From Axinella damicornis (Eukaryota > Porifera > Demospongiae > Axinellida > Axinellidae), in the NCBI GenBank assembly GCA_963931865.1, contig OZ007516.1:10674785-10738784 (forward strand): DNA of 64,000 bases, given 5' to 3'. The notes beneath the pieces were generated by a model. It did no database searches, was not told the origin of the DNA, and saw nothing but the letters and a program-made list of their open reading frames with translations. This document shows, one piece after another, positions 35,980-46,823 of this stretch (its first letter is position 1; every line of letters begins with the position of its first letter). A program made the position numbers and the translations under genes.

Positions 35980-36099
35980 GGGCTGTCCAAAAACGGGCGT
36001 ATCCCTGAAATTGTGATACCCGTGTACTGTTGCACCTCTGGTGCCACACGGAAACCGTTCTGAGGCTCTGCCTGTGTTACCAGGATGTCCCAGGAGTGT

Positions 36100-36190
36100 C
36101 CGGACATCGCTGACACCTGTACAGTAGTGCCTGTGTTACCAAGATGTCTCGGGAGTTGTCCGGACATCCAGGACATCCCGGACACCTGGA
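36100..36190. repeat. Two imperfect tandem units of about 60 bp
   Basis: GCCTGTGTTACCAGGATGTC and GCCTGTGTTACCAAGATGTC each start a unit containing GTCCGGACATC. Confidence 0.75.
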
Positions 36191-36518
36191 CAGTTCATGG
36201 GCACTGCATGATACAGTTTGTATCTTAACCTGCCACAAAAGAAAACCGCCTGCCACACTTGCAATGTATAGCTGACGTTATGCCACCGGGAACGAGAATG
36301 TATCAAGCATGGAGTATGCCGGTCCCAGCAATGTACTCCCACAGCCTGGTTGATCCTCCCCGGTGCTTCCGCGTACATGTATGCATGCAGCTTTGTCACG
36401 CTCGCCCCACAATGTCCTGCGTTGACCTGCAAGTACATGTACATGTAGTTACACCACCTACATGATCGATGTACACTTGGACCACACTTCCTCCTTGGAG
36501 GGGTGTGTGGTGGTGCAC

Positions 36519-36765
36519 TGATCGCCTCATAACGGAATTCATGGCAGAAGATATCAGTATTCATGATCCCAAAGCACAGGAAGTGAACCCACAAGCGTTA
36601 GGTTTGGTGTAGCTGTATATAAGTGTGGCTGCCTGGCCTATCTCGCAGCTCGATCGGTTTGTCTTCATGGAGCGCACCAGGAGGTGCGAAAGGGTTTTTG
36701 GAAGGCTCAATACTTGTAATTGAGCCTAACAATTATTAATAACATAATACAAGTACTTTGCTCTC
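36519..36765 (+). repeat. TATA/stem-loop repeat (LTR-like), copy 1
   Basis: Conserved order: CAGTATTCATGATCC, AAGTGAACCCACAAGCGTTA, a TATA box (GTATATAAGTG), then GGAGGTGCGAAA and a stem-loop GGCTCAATacttgtaATTGAGCC, then an AATAAC-rich end. Other copies: 40168-40385, 49142-49335, 50985-51200, 55158-55355; inverted pieces at 38060-38160 and 39795-39880; the 3' part alone at 38560-38665. A promoter-like core followed by a hairpin is what a solo LTR or short retroelement would carry. No internal coding region is near any copy. Confidence 0.7.
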
Positions 36766-36779
36766 AGCTACTTCCCCCA

Positions 36780-37195
36780 TCCTTAGTGAGTAATCCCGTG
36801 CCAGACAGCTCTCTGTGCAGACAGTGCAGAGCTGCTGCTTCCCGGTTGCGTTGGCTTCAGGTCGGCTTCAGCTGCTGCTCCTCGCACGATTGCACCGATC
36901 GATCTGCTTCAACTGCTGCTCCCCGTTTGCATCCGCTTCAGCTGCTGCTTGCCACTTACGTCCGCTTCAGCTGCTGCTCTTGATTGTGTCCGCTTCGGCT
37001 GCTGCTCCCTGATTGCATCTGCTTCAACTGCTGCTCCCCGATTGATTGCGTCCACTTAGACTGCTGCTCCCCGCCAGCTGTTCTGGAAGATTCTGGCCCA
37101 TGCCCAATGTTCTCAAACATTCTTTGTAGAGTTTGAGGTTCACTAAACTGAAGTACGAAGGTCACGTGTCACTAGTTTGAGCTAGTCCCGCCCCC

Positions 37196-37229
<34 letters not shown>

Positions 37230-37290
37230 CCGAACATCCCACTTCCATTGCATACAGACAGACAGACACATATACAGACATGGTTTACGG
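36780..37290 (+). repeat. Dispersed CTG-rich minisatellite unit, copy 2
   Basis: Same array and tail as 1640-2010, here preceded directly by an LTR-like unit and containing a C run of about 30 nt (37197-37226). Confidence 0.8.
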
Positions 37291-37580
37291 TTTACATGTC
37301 TATGATGGGCTCGCTCGGGTTCACTCCAACTGTGGGGGCACAACCTGTTACCATGCTCATGACTGTCACAAGCATAGAACAGCAACCTCTGATCAGGCCA
37401 CAAATTGTATCGTGTGTGTGAGTTTGTGCTTGTGAGTGCATTTGGATTCATTACTAACAGCACACACAATAAAGCTAAACCCTGTGAATTAGTTGGCTGG
37501 ATACGTTCTTGGCTTCTGTATTGGCCCTCCCTGCGGTCATGCCAGTACTGCCAGCCTTGAATCGATTGCTCTCCTGTTAA

Positions 37581-38007
37581 GGTTACGGGATACTCGTGTG
37601 CGCGCCGTGCGAAATGTATTGGGAAATGTATACTTAAGCTCTCTAACCAAGAATCTCTGGTATGAACAGCGTGAGCAACTTGATTCTGGAGGTGGAGGTA
37701 CGCTGTCACAAGGTGCAGGGCATGACGGAAGCTTTTACCTATACACTGTATAGCCGTGCAAAAACGAGCAGTTCAGTTCACCAAAAAGCCGTGTTTACCG
37801 CTTTTCTTGAGCGAGACAGCAGATAAATTTGCCAGGGATTATGCTATCAAAAAAAGCTTCCGTCATGCCCTGCACCTTGTGACAGCGTACCTCCACCGCC
37901 AGAATCAAGTTGCTCACGCTCTTCGTACCAGAGATTTTTGGTTAGCGAGCTTAAGTATAGATTTCCCAATACATTTCGCACGGTGCGCGCACGAGTATCC
38001 CGTAACC
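37581..38007. mobile_element. 427-bp foldback element, TTAA target duplication
   Basis: Ends GGTTACGGGATACTCGTG and its inverse, with arms of about 155 bp around a spacer of about 120 bp. TTAA flanks both ends (37577-37580, 38008-38011). The same flanking sequence without the element exists at 39640-39790 with a single TTAA (39722-39725), a true empty-site paralogue. TTAA duplication points to a piggyBac-type transposase acting in trans. Confidence 0.92.
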
Positions 38008-38199
38008 TTAAACACACACAAAATGCATAGTCACTTGCACAGAAAGTGTGTCCAACCCTGCTCTGATACAGTACCTTCTAACCTACCGCTTGTGTGGGTT
38101 TCAGTCCTGTGCGTTTGGGTCATGAATACTAATGTCGATGGCACACTGGCGTGAAAGTAGAGTATCCTTGCCTGGATATTGCAAGAGGTGGCCACTCCA

Positions 38200-38545
38200 A
38201 TAAGTAATATTTAAATACCAGTTTGCAGTGCATTACGGGTTTTACTTCACGAGGGCAATCTAGTTAACGGTCGAGGGCGAGATAATGCACGAGCCGAAGG
38301 CGAGTGCATTATCCGCCCGAGACCGTTAACTAGATTGCCCGAGTGCACTAAAGCCCGTAATGCACTGCAAAGTGGTATCTAAACTACATGTACTTAGTGC
38401 AACTCACTGACCCGAGACAGCCTTTGATCTTTGAAAAGTGTGCATTGTCTAGATAATGCACACTAAAGTGTGCATTAAGCGATTTAATGCTCCATCATGT
38501 GATCGATTCTGAGGCGTCTGATTCGCTGAGGGTCACGTGATACAG
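38200..38545. mobile_element. Foldback repeat unit, copy 1
   Basis: Long hairpin 38212-38385 (TTTGCAGTGCATTACGGG ... CCCGTAATGCACTGCAAA; GGCAATCTAGTTAACGGTC inside), followed by a tail with AGTGTGCATT...TCTAGATAATGCACAC. The same unit of about 330 bp lies inverted at 44860-45180. Confidence 0.85.
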
Positions 38546-38721
38546 TCCCTCCTAACCTGCCGCTTGTTGTGAGTTTCAGTATCGCACAAGGAGGTACGAA
38601 ATTTTTGGAAGGCTCAATGCTTATAATTGAGCCTACCAATTTTTAATAGCATAATACAAGTGCGTCCACACATGCGCATGCAATGTACACGCACACACTC
38701 ACACACACACTCACAGCTCCT

Positions 38722-39103
38722 TAGTCTCGTTCCCAGGCCCACACGCGAAACGCGGAAGTGGCAAAATTCCTGTATGTGCTGAGCTCAGCAGTCTTGATTT
38801 CGGTTAGACGAATCACGTTCGTCCATTGCAAATTACTGCGTAGTAAGTACATTCTTTACCCCGTGAAAAGTGTAGCCGTTTGATAAAACGACTATTCTAG
38901 CCTTCAAGACTAACCTCTGGTCGCTCCTTGGCAAGGTCTTTCTACTTAGCCATCACCAACAGCTACCTTCCGCGTGTTTTCGAATGCATCCAAGTAAGGA
39001 ATGTAATCGCTTACACAGTAGCTGACTGTGCACATCCGGGAATTTTGCCAAGTGCCACCAGGCCCACTTTCGTGTTTCGCGTGTGGGCCTGGGAACGAGG
39101 CTA
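38722..39103. mobile_element. 382-bp TIR element of the TAGTCTCG family
   Basis: TAGTCTCGTTCCCAGGCCCA ... GGGCCTGGGAACGAGGCTA, with inner inverted CACGCGAAACGCGGAAGTGG-like and GGCAAAATTCC blocks. The immediate flanks do not form a clear 9-bp repeat, so it may be old. Confidence 0.8.
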
Positions 39104-39640
39104 TATCTCACATCCCCGTCATGTGTGGCTACTCTGGAATCAGGTTGATAGTCTATAAATACATGCTGTGCCTGCTTTAGTGCCAGCTAGAACAGTAGCG
39201 AACGTGAATGGATAGTTGTCTCCTACGTAAATGCTCAATCTGACTGTTTTTGTGTCGCTGAAATGAATCTTTTGCTGTATCCATTGAGCATATGGCGAAT
39301 CTGTTCAGCATTTTGCCATATCAATCCAGCTCTTCGTGTGACCGGAATAGGCGTTGCTGATTGGGTGGAGTCATAGTTACCAAAGATGTCACTGTATTGT
39401 TGCTAGCTGTTGTTTTCTGCTCAAGCCAATAGCTACGACTGAGAGTGGACCTGCAAGAGAGCACCTCAGAGATTTGTTATCCTGACAGACTGATGCTTGA
39501 CTCCTCAGAAGGTCTGACGTAGGTTTGACGCTACCGTTTCGATCCCAAACTACATGTACCGCCATGCCTGTCGATCGAAGAAGTTAGAGCTGGACTGCAA
39601 TTTGCCAGACATATATTATTCCACTAGCTGCTTAGGTCGG
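39104..39640. other. No feature seen
   Basis: Mixed sequence without supported frames or repeats. Confidence 0.45.
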
Positions 39641-39930
39641 GCAGTACTGGTTCTTGGCTTCTGTATTGGCCCTCCCTGCGGTCATGCCAGTACTGCCAGC
39701 CTTGAACCGATTGTTCTCCCGTTAAACACACACAAAATGCATGGTCACTCAATTGCACAGAAAGTGTGTCCAACCCTGCTCTGATACAGTACATGTACCT
39801 CCTAACCTGCCGCTTGTGTGGGTTTCAGTCCTGTGCGTTTGGGTCATGAATACTAATGACAATTTGGTTATGAAGTCCTTGCCTGGATATTGCAAGAGGT
39901 GGCCACTCCACATATACGGCAAATGTTGAT
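39641..39930. repeat. Empty-site paralogue of the 37.5-38.2 kb repeat
   Basis: Matches 37505-37580 joined to 38012-38190, that is, the host repeat without the foldback insertion. It includes an inverted fragment of the LTR-like unit (39795-39880). Confidence 0.9.
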
Positions 39931-40167
39931 GTGGATGGGTGTGGTGTACCATATTTCTCTGTAGAGCTCTTGAGTGGTCTCGATCCATCCCTGTTGTAGC
40001 CATCCAAGAAATACATGGTTCACGATTCATGCCTCTAGCTAACTCATAGAGTGACATTTAGCTTTGTTGTTGACTGAGCATGTGTAAATTTGTCGCACGG
40101 AGCTTTTGGTTATTGCATAAGGGCCCCACAATGTCCTGTGTTACCTTGTGCTGGCCAGCTCCGTCCT

Positions 40168-40385
40168 TGCCTCATAACGGGATTCATGGCAGAAGATATC
40201 AGTATTCATGACCCCAAAGCACAGGAAGTGAACCCACAAGCGTTAGGTTTGGTGTAGCTGTATATAAGTGTGGCTGCCTAGCCTATTTCGTATTCACATA
40301 ATGAATGGCAAATTGCGCACCACGAGGTGCGAAATTTTTGGAAGGCTCAATGCTACTAATAATTGAGCCTAACAATTAAGATTAT
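40168..40385 (+). repeat. TATA/stem-loop repeat (LTR-like), copy 2
   Basis: Same order of blocks as 36519-36765, with GTATATAAGTGTGGCTGCC and the GGCTCAAT...ATTGAGCC hairpin. Nearly identical to copy 1 over its first 110 bp. Confidence 0.7.
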
Positions 40386-41389
40386 GCTACATGTAGTACC
40401 CTCATTCCCAGGCCTCCACCCACAAGGGGCAGTCACGCCAATAAGCACCGCAGTCACAACTGCGACCGCGTACAGTCAACCCGTATACTACGGAATTCGG
40501 CCGGAAGGGGTGGAGTCGCTACGCATTTTCCCGTATACATGTACTATCGCAAAGTCAACGGTCAAAGCCTGATCAAAGCCTGAAAATCAGCGCGGTCAAC
40601 AGTCAAAGCCTCAAAATCAGCGTGGTCAATGGTCAAGCCGCGCAAAAGAGCGGTCAAAGTTTTGACCCGCGGTCGCAGCTGTGACTGCAGAATCTATGGA
40701 CGTGACCTCCCCTTGACCCAGATTATCTCACAGCCGTAAAGAACAAAATTGGGGAGAGTGTGCATGACAGCATGCATATCACTGTCATTCGAATGTGCTC
40801 AGGAATTGGGCTCATTTCGCCTACTCTCATTTTGCCTAGATCCACTAAAGATCAATGTGTGTCATTTCGCCTACTCCAAACAAATTATATTTGCAGGTTA
40901 GTATGAGCGATAGCTACACCTGAAAGCTCAAAATCTAAAAGCACCACAACTAGGGAGAAGTCCAGGCTCAGCTAGCTCTTCTGCCTTCTCCCAAAGGTCC
41001 TCGAGATCTACCAAGAGAGACCTGAGGTATCTCTTGGTACAATTTAATGCTTGGTCATTCTATTTGAAAACTGATCTTACTGATCTTTGAGACCTCAAAG
41101 ATTTCTCTAATTGGTACAGATAGGTAGCAATACATTCTGATCTGTTTATTGTAGTAGCAAGTGTGAAATTGTGATTACTACAGAGTTTATGCAGCCTATG
41201 ATATAGGCTGCACTGATTGCTTACATCCTGGACTGCAATTCACCAGTCTTACAAAAACTATATTACCCCATTAGCTCCTTAGGTCCAGCAACGCTGGTCA
41301 GTTCTTGCCAGTACTGCCAGCCTTGAGCCAATTATTCTTACAGATTATATCAGTGCCCAACCACACAGCAAGTGAACCCACAAGTGTTG
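40386..41389. other. Repeat remnants, no gene
   Basis: Begins with a truncated TIR element (TACCCTCATTCCCAGGCCTC at about 40398, no matching right end) and a small tandem of CGCGGTCAAC-type units (40560-40680). Near the right end is a fragment of the LTR-like unit that is the insertion target of the next element. Confidence 0.5.
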
Positions 41390-43725
41390 GGGAGTTGGTA
41401 AAACGCGGAATACGGAATAACGGAATAGCGGAATAATGGAATAACTTTTTATTGACCGGAAATGAAATTTTGAAAATAATCTTTGTTCTTTGCCGGCACG
41501 GCACGTGTACTGCTTACTATCATGCATGCATGATCGAGGGAGCTGCACTGCGAGATCGAGCCACTGCCAGCTGTATCTGGACTTACATGTATCGGCAGCT
41601 TAGCCCATGTAAGGCATGACGGTCCACTCCGGTGCCACAGTGGTGACATGAATGAGGTCTGCAGATGAGCAAGCCCAGTCTGAGGCTGACTGCAATCCTG
41701 ATCGTGGTGTTGTCCATCCTGAGGCCCAGGGAGGAGATAGGCTGGGCATTGAGCCAGGCACCAGACTCTTTGCAGAAGCAGCCAGCAGGCGAGCTCTGGA
41801 AGTGGGATTAGGGGCAGATTCTAGCAGGGCCTCGGATGTAGCAGACACCTTGTAAGAGTCCCAGGTACCCTGACGGTGAGTAGAGGATCCCTCAGGCGGA
41901 GGTTGGTCAAGGTCATGGCCCCACAAATCAAGTGCCTCACTCACATGGGAAAGAGGTGTATGCTGGAAGTGTGGTGGAAGGATATGGTGTGCAAGGTCAA
42001 CAGAGCCTGTTGCAGAGACCAGGAAGGCAGATGGTGCTAGATGCACCGCACTCTGAATGCCAAGCCCACCACATCTAACAAGGAGAGAAGCCTGTGTCCA
42101 GGCAGTGTCATCAAGGAAGCTGTTGGTAATGGAGCTCAGAATTGATCTGAGCGCATCATCATAAGATTGTAAGTTGGGAGAGAGGAAACATGGAGACGTG
42201 CTGAGGGTATACAGGAGCTTTGGGATGGCCAGGGAGTAGCGGCGGAGGAGAATGGCGTCGTGAGCGAACAGATATTGGAGCCTCTCTCCTAGGATTTTCA
42301 ATGCCTGGCACTTCTCATCCCTCCCTCCCTCCGTTGGGTCCACCATCCTTGCTCCCGGGACTGAGGACAGAATGGTGTCCCGATTTCGTCATTCCTGCTC
42401 CACTTCTCATCAATGGCCCTGGAGATAGATGGAATCCCACCAATCGGAGAACCTAGCAAACAGGCCAACGCTGGGTCCACCATCCTTGCTCCCGGGACTG
42501 AGGACAGAATGGTGTCCGCAGTTGGATGTTCCCCACATATCACCTCTGACTTGCAATGATACAAGAGCAAACCCAGCTCTCCTGCAGCCTCTGCACCTCT
42601 CTTGATCCCATACCCTAGCTGGCGGGGGGCCAACAGAGACGCCATATCCTCCACCACTTTGCCTGACATGACCTTGGCTGCGAGCCGACGAAGGGTACAG
42701 CCAACAGCAATAGGTCGTACCCCACCCTCAGTCTTCTCCAGGGCAATCAGGTTAGCAGCAAAGAAATACGGCCGGATGGAAGGTGGGGTCTTGCCTCGAA
42801 TAACCACAGTGAGGAAAGCGGCAAGGGCAGAGAGGAGGCCATGGCCACTACTGCCTGCAGAAGGGCCTGTCAGATCCTTCAGGTGTTGAGGTTTTAAGCC
42901 TCCAGCTGAACCATTTGGAAAGGACCTGATGGCTTTGGCAACCTCCTCCACAGTCACAGTGGTCTCACGGGCCAAGTTCTCATGGTCCTCTGCGAGGGGC
43001 TGGATATCGGAATCAGGGTGTGGGGCAGGGTGTTTCTGTTGGAGTGCTGAGTAGGTGGAGTCATTCATAGGGGCAATGGTATCTTTCGAACAAGCTAATC
43101 TCACAGCCCCGCCAAAGTCCCTGTCTTCTTGCTTCGATGCAACACGCGAGGCCAAATGCTCCATGGGGTCACGAGAACTATGAGTTGCCCTGTGTCTTGA
43201 ACTGGCCTGTTGGGGGTCTGCTTCTTCAGCCACCTGCTTTTTGATAACTACAGCCACCAGACTTGTGGCGGCCACCTCTCGATGGCAGTCTCAAACACCG
43301 TTGACTAAAACGAAGTAGGCAGTCCCACGAGGCGTGGTCGTTCACTGTAACCACAGAGTCAATTATGGAGGCAAGCCTTCTCCCTGCCGCTTCCCGTGAG
43401 GCTTTGGGAATTCTCTTGATGATCCTTACGGTACACTTAGGTGGTAAAGTCTCCGTAGGTGGCGGTGGAGCTGGGTTTCCGTCTGAGCCTCGCTGAGGTG
43501 GTGGTGGTGGGGCGGTAAGAATGGCAACTGCGGGTAGTTGACGAGAACCAGGACAGCGGGAGGACACTAGACCGTGAGTACGAACAACCCCGCTGGCTGT
43601 GACCGAGATGTTTCGACGACAGACAGCACGAGATGAAGCCACTGGCAGCTGAGCTTGAGCTCTGGACCTGTCCATCAGTTATTCCATTATTCAGCTATTC
43701 CGTATTCCGCGTTTTACCGACTCCC
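41390..43725. mobile_element. 2.3-kb TIR element, 9-bp TSD, carrying an RT relic
   Basis: Left GGGAGTTGGTAAAACGCGGA and inverted right end TCCGCGTTTTACCGACTCCC; the TIR extends about 50 bp through GGAATAATGGAATAACT. CAAGTGTTG stands on both sides (41381-41389, 43726-43734), and the flanks rejoin into the LTR-like repeat (AACCCACAAGTGTTGGGTTT), confirming an insertion. No transposase. A reverse-transcriptase relic fills the inside. Confidence 0.85.
41600..43675 (-). pseudogene. Reverse-transcriptase-like relic, palm deleted, frameshifted
   Basis: Three overlapping minus-strand frames give one broken protein. The N-terminal part has a Pro-rich region, then RIPKASREAAGRRLASI and WDCLLRFSQRCLRLPSRGG (43675-43250). 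After a frameshift come FPNGSAGGLKPQHLKDLTG and GGVRPIAVGCTLRRLAAK, the fingers region of a non-LTR-type RT family common in marine invertebrates. The sequence then jumps from LGYGIKRGAEAA straight to CKSEVICGE and LLGSPIGGIPSI, omitting the palm with the catalytic Asp-Asp motif. A local duplication with filler (42300-42520) causes a second shift. Thumb-like sequence (LLRRYSLAIPKLLYTLSTSP, WTQASLLVRCGGLGI) follows, and the C-terminal part is missing. It cannot encode an active polymerase. Confidence 0.75.
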
Positions 43726-43910
43726 CAAGTGTTGGGTTTGGGGGGAACTTTATATAATGGAGTTAGTTGATAATTGCCGAGCGCCTTAGCGCGAGGCAAC
43801 TAATCGTGCAGCGTAGTCACATCGCGTCTGTATATACATATATATATATATCCGTCACAGTTTCAGTGGCCCCCTCCGTCAGTTTAAGTGGCCTCCTTGG
43901 TAGGCCGCAG

Positions 43911-43982
43911 TTTCCGTGTGGTCTCGGCGGTAGAGTATCGTCCTGTAACGTGAAGGTCGTGAGTTCGACCCTCACACGGACA
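43911..43982 (+). tRNA. tRNA-like sequence or tRNA-derived SINE head
   Basis: Acceptor arms TTTCCGT and ACGGACA pair with one mismatch. The T arm is GTGAG-TTCGACC-CTCAC (perfect 5-bp stem and a canonical B box). An A-box-like TGGTCTCGGCGG is present. A loop CTGTAAC would give anticodon GTA (Tyr). The anticodon stem (TCGTC/GTGAA) does not pair, so it is not a sound tRNA. T-rich sequence starting about 8 nt downstream could end pol III transcription. I favour a pseudo-tRNA or SINE head. Confidence 0.4.
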
Positions 43983-44070
43983 ACTCTTTTTCTTTTTTTT
44001 TTGGTGGCGGTTTGTACGCCGCGTGCAGTTTCTGTAGGGGCGGTTTCTGGAGGCGCGGTTTCGATAAGCC

Positions 44071-44238
44071 ATGTGCGTACGTGCTAAACACAGGTACAGA
44101 GAAGCGAACTATACAAGGAGCGTTATCGACGGCGATAACACTGCCTCCGAAGACAATAAGGCAAAGGAGAAAGAGTCTAACAAAGTGAGGAAGAAGCGAT
44201 GCATACAAAGAGAGTTTAGCGGAGACAGGTACGACTAA
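44071..44238 (+). other. Short open frame, 55 codons, Lys/Glu-rich
   Basis: The ATG at 44071 opens a frame with EDNKAKEKESNKVRKKR, running to a TAA at 44236-44238; a GTACGA donor lies at AG|GTACGA. There is no family match. It could be a first exon or chance. Confidence 0.2.
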
Positions 44239-44269
44239 CGTTTAGTCTAGGCCACGGTACATGTACAGT

Positions 44270-44302
44270 TAGTCTCGAACCCAGGCGCGGGGTTCGAGGC
44301 TA
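44270..44302. mobile_element. 33-bp micro TIR element with perfect 9-bp TSD
   Basis: TAGTCTCGAACCC-AGGCGC-GGGGTTCGAGGCTA flanked by ATGTACAGT on both sides (44261-44269, 44303-44311). This is the smallest unit of the family in the window. Confidence 0.88.
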
Positions 44303-44859
44303 ATGTACAGTGTACACAGAGTTTCGTCCATGATATTTTTTAATGACTACTATGCCTTCGAAATACACTATAGTGCGGAGCTGCAGCAGTCTACAACTCG
44401 GAATACTTCGCTCAACTCAGACAACTCACACAACTTCGAACTAAACTTTGAACGCTGAACCTCCTGCTTTTACTTCCACAGGAAACCACGCCTACCACTG
44501 TGAGCTACATGTAGCTAGGCGCGAGGCACAGACATTGCGCATGCGTATTCCTAGTTAAATATTACTTACCAGCAAGTGTTAGGTTTTGTACGGAATTTTT
44601 GGGTCTGCAATATGAGGCTAGAGCCCTCGCATGCGCAGAAAGTGAAACCCACGAGGTTTGGTTTGGGGAATGTATATATAAACAGTGAGCCTGCCCGGCA
44701 GTACCGTATATCGAGAAATTTCGTATCGTTACCGTTTGTGTAATAAATATTGTTGATTGCTGGGGGTTTTAATGGAATTGTTCACTTCCTGCATGGTGCT
44801 AGACACTTGAATTCAGTGCAGTACAAGGGATGGTCACTCCAATACGTGCTGTACTTAGT

Positions 44860-45180
44860 GCTACTGACGTGACCCTCAACGAATCAGACGCCTCAGAATC
44901 GATCGCATGACGGAGCATTAAATCGCTTATTGCGCACTTTAGTGTGCATTATCTAGATAATTGCACACTTTTCAAAGATCAACGGCTGTCTCGGGTCAGT
45001 GAGTAGTTTACATGTAGATACCAGTTTGCAGTTCATTACGGGCTTTAGTGCACTCAGGCAATCTAGTTAACGGTCTCGGGCGGATAATGCACTCGCCTTC
45101 GGCTTGTGCATTATCTCGCCCTCGACCATTAACTAGATTGCCTGAGTGCACTAAAACCTGCAAACTGGTAATTAAATATT
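44860..45180. mobile_element. Foldback repeat unit, copy 2 (inverted)
   Basis: Reverse-oriented relative of 38200-38545: the tail (GAATCAGACGCCTCAGAATC, TTATCTAGATAATTGCACAC) comes first, then the hairpin with GGCAATCTAGTTAACGGTCT. Confidence 0.85.
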
Positions 45181-45301
45181 ACTTACAGCTGTGACAATCT
45201 GTGACCATCCAAAGTCTAGATACTGCCCATAACCACATGACCACCTGCTAAATTGCTGCGGTGACCCTGTGACAATGCCAAAATCTCATGTACATCTGCC
45301 G

Positions 45302-45744
45302 TAGCCTCGTTCCCGGGCCTACCCCGTTTTTTCTGTTGCTCGGTTTGCGTTGACAATACTACACGGATGCGGAAGGGCGGCTAAAACTGTGGAAGGCCTG
45401 GTATCATTCATCACGTGAGTGACATCAGGTGGACGCGAGGTGGACGTGGGGGGGGGGGGGGGGGGCGTAGTCTTTTCAGCATGTCCTGAAGCCTTTTTTA
45501 TCATCCAGTCGGCTCGGTTCGAACACTCCGCTGCTAGTTGAGACTCTCAGACGATCTACACAACTTCGTCAGTGGTTTTTAAACTGACTTGGGGTTGCCC
45601 CCCCCCCCAACGTCCACTTGACATAAAGCACGTGATGAATAATACCAGGCCTTCCCCATTTTTCACCGCCCTTCCGCATCCGTGTATTATTGTCAAGGCA
45701 AACTGAAGAACAGAATAAACGGGGTAGGTCTGGGAATGAGGCTA
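45302..45744. mobile_element. 443-bp TIR element of the TAGCCTCG family
   Basis: TAGCCTCGTTCCCGGGCCTA ... TAGGTCTGGGAATGAGGCTA, with inner inverted blocks (ACGGATGCGGAAGGGCGG; GGAAGGCCTGGTAT; CACGTGA; GTGGACG). G and C runs (45448-45465; 45600-45609) lie symmetrically inside. Flanks CATCTGCCG and CATATGCTA agree at 6 of 9. Its right half recurs at 50649-50924 next to the gap. Confidence 0.85.
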
Positions 45745-46025
45745 CATATGCTATACAAGTAGCTGAGCTCGCTTCGCTCGCTCAGCTACTTGTATAGCTA
45801 TAATTATATATAGAGATTGGCGCGCAATTTCGGGATTCCGAGAATGCGCTGCGCAATCTCGAGATTGCGCAAATTCCTAAATTGCGCGGAACATATGTAA
45901 TTATAGCGGGAATTTTGTCGAAACCGTTCGTGTAGAATGTTCTTGATTGATCACAAACTGATCGCTCACTAAGTTTTTGGCAGAGTGTCTGCCAGAGGCA
46001 AGCCACTTTTCATACGTTTCACATT

Positions 46026-46181
46026 CTCTCATCCCTCCCTGCCCCTCCTCCCTCCCTCTATCCCTCCCTCCCTCCCTCCCTCCCTCCCTCCCTCCCTCCC
46101 TTGCTCCCTCCCTCCCACCATCTCTCCCTCCATCCCTCCCTACTCCCTCCCCCCTCCCTGACTCCCTCCTCTCTCCTGTAG
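46026..46181 (+). repeat. (CCCT)n tract ending at a splice acceptor
   Basis: About 150 nt of CCCTCCCT repeats running into CTCTCTCCTGTAG, the acceptor of the exon at 46182. Its counterpart is 52025-52168. Confidence 0.9.
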
Positions 46182-46779
46182 GTCCTATTAGACGATGCTG
46201 CTGTACCTTGAGACAAATGTCGTGGATGAGGCATGAGAGGTCGAGTGGAACATGGTGCTACTCATGCAGATCCTGGCTTCCTCTCTCAGAGTGACGGAGG
46301 CTGATTCCTGGATCCCGATTTCGTCATTCCTGCTCCACTTGGAGACGGTATGTTCCAACTATATCAAAGTGATGTCTTTTTTCTATACAAGTTTTATGCA
46401 CACACAAAGTGTGATGATATGAAGGCTGTCCAAGAAGTATGATCCATATTTCACTTCCTGTGTACTAATTAATCAAGATATTATCTAAGTACATCATACA
46501 GTGTATTCTAGGACAATCCAATAATGATGAATTTGTACACAGTATGTGTCACTGACATCAAGTGGAAAATGTTCTATTCCGCTGGTATAATCGTAGTTGT
46601 GCATTACTAAGTGCAGCTCATCTACCACACACTGTTAGCTGCTGATTCAGCTCTTGTCCCTTTGTGAAGTCTTCTTCCTGATAATCTGCCGTTTCCATGC
46701 AGTGATTGGTGATTTTTGTGACACAAGTTTGTGATCTACTGCCTTAATATATGTAACTACTTGCTCACAAATACACACA

Positions 46780-46790
46780 CACAAACGCAT

Positions 46791-46820
<30 letters not shown>
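46780..46820. repeat. (CA)n microsatellite
   Basis: CACACA run inside duplicated block 1; slightly shorter in block 2 (52782-52805). Confidence 0.9.

Positions 46821-46823
<3 letters not shown>

Noticed and set aside
38722..39103. 9-bp TSD for this TIR element
   Set aside because: Flanks ACAGCTCCT and TATCTCACA do not agree; membership rests on the termini only.
42298..43275. Active reverse transcriptase
   Set aside because: The palm with the catalytic Asp pair is missing and two frameshifts break the frame.
43911..43982. A functional tRNA-Tyr gene
   Set aside because: The anticodon stem does not pair and the expected tRNA-Tyr intron is absent; listed as tRNA-like only.
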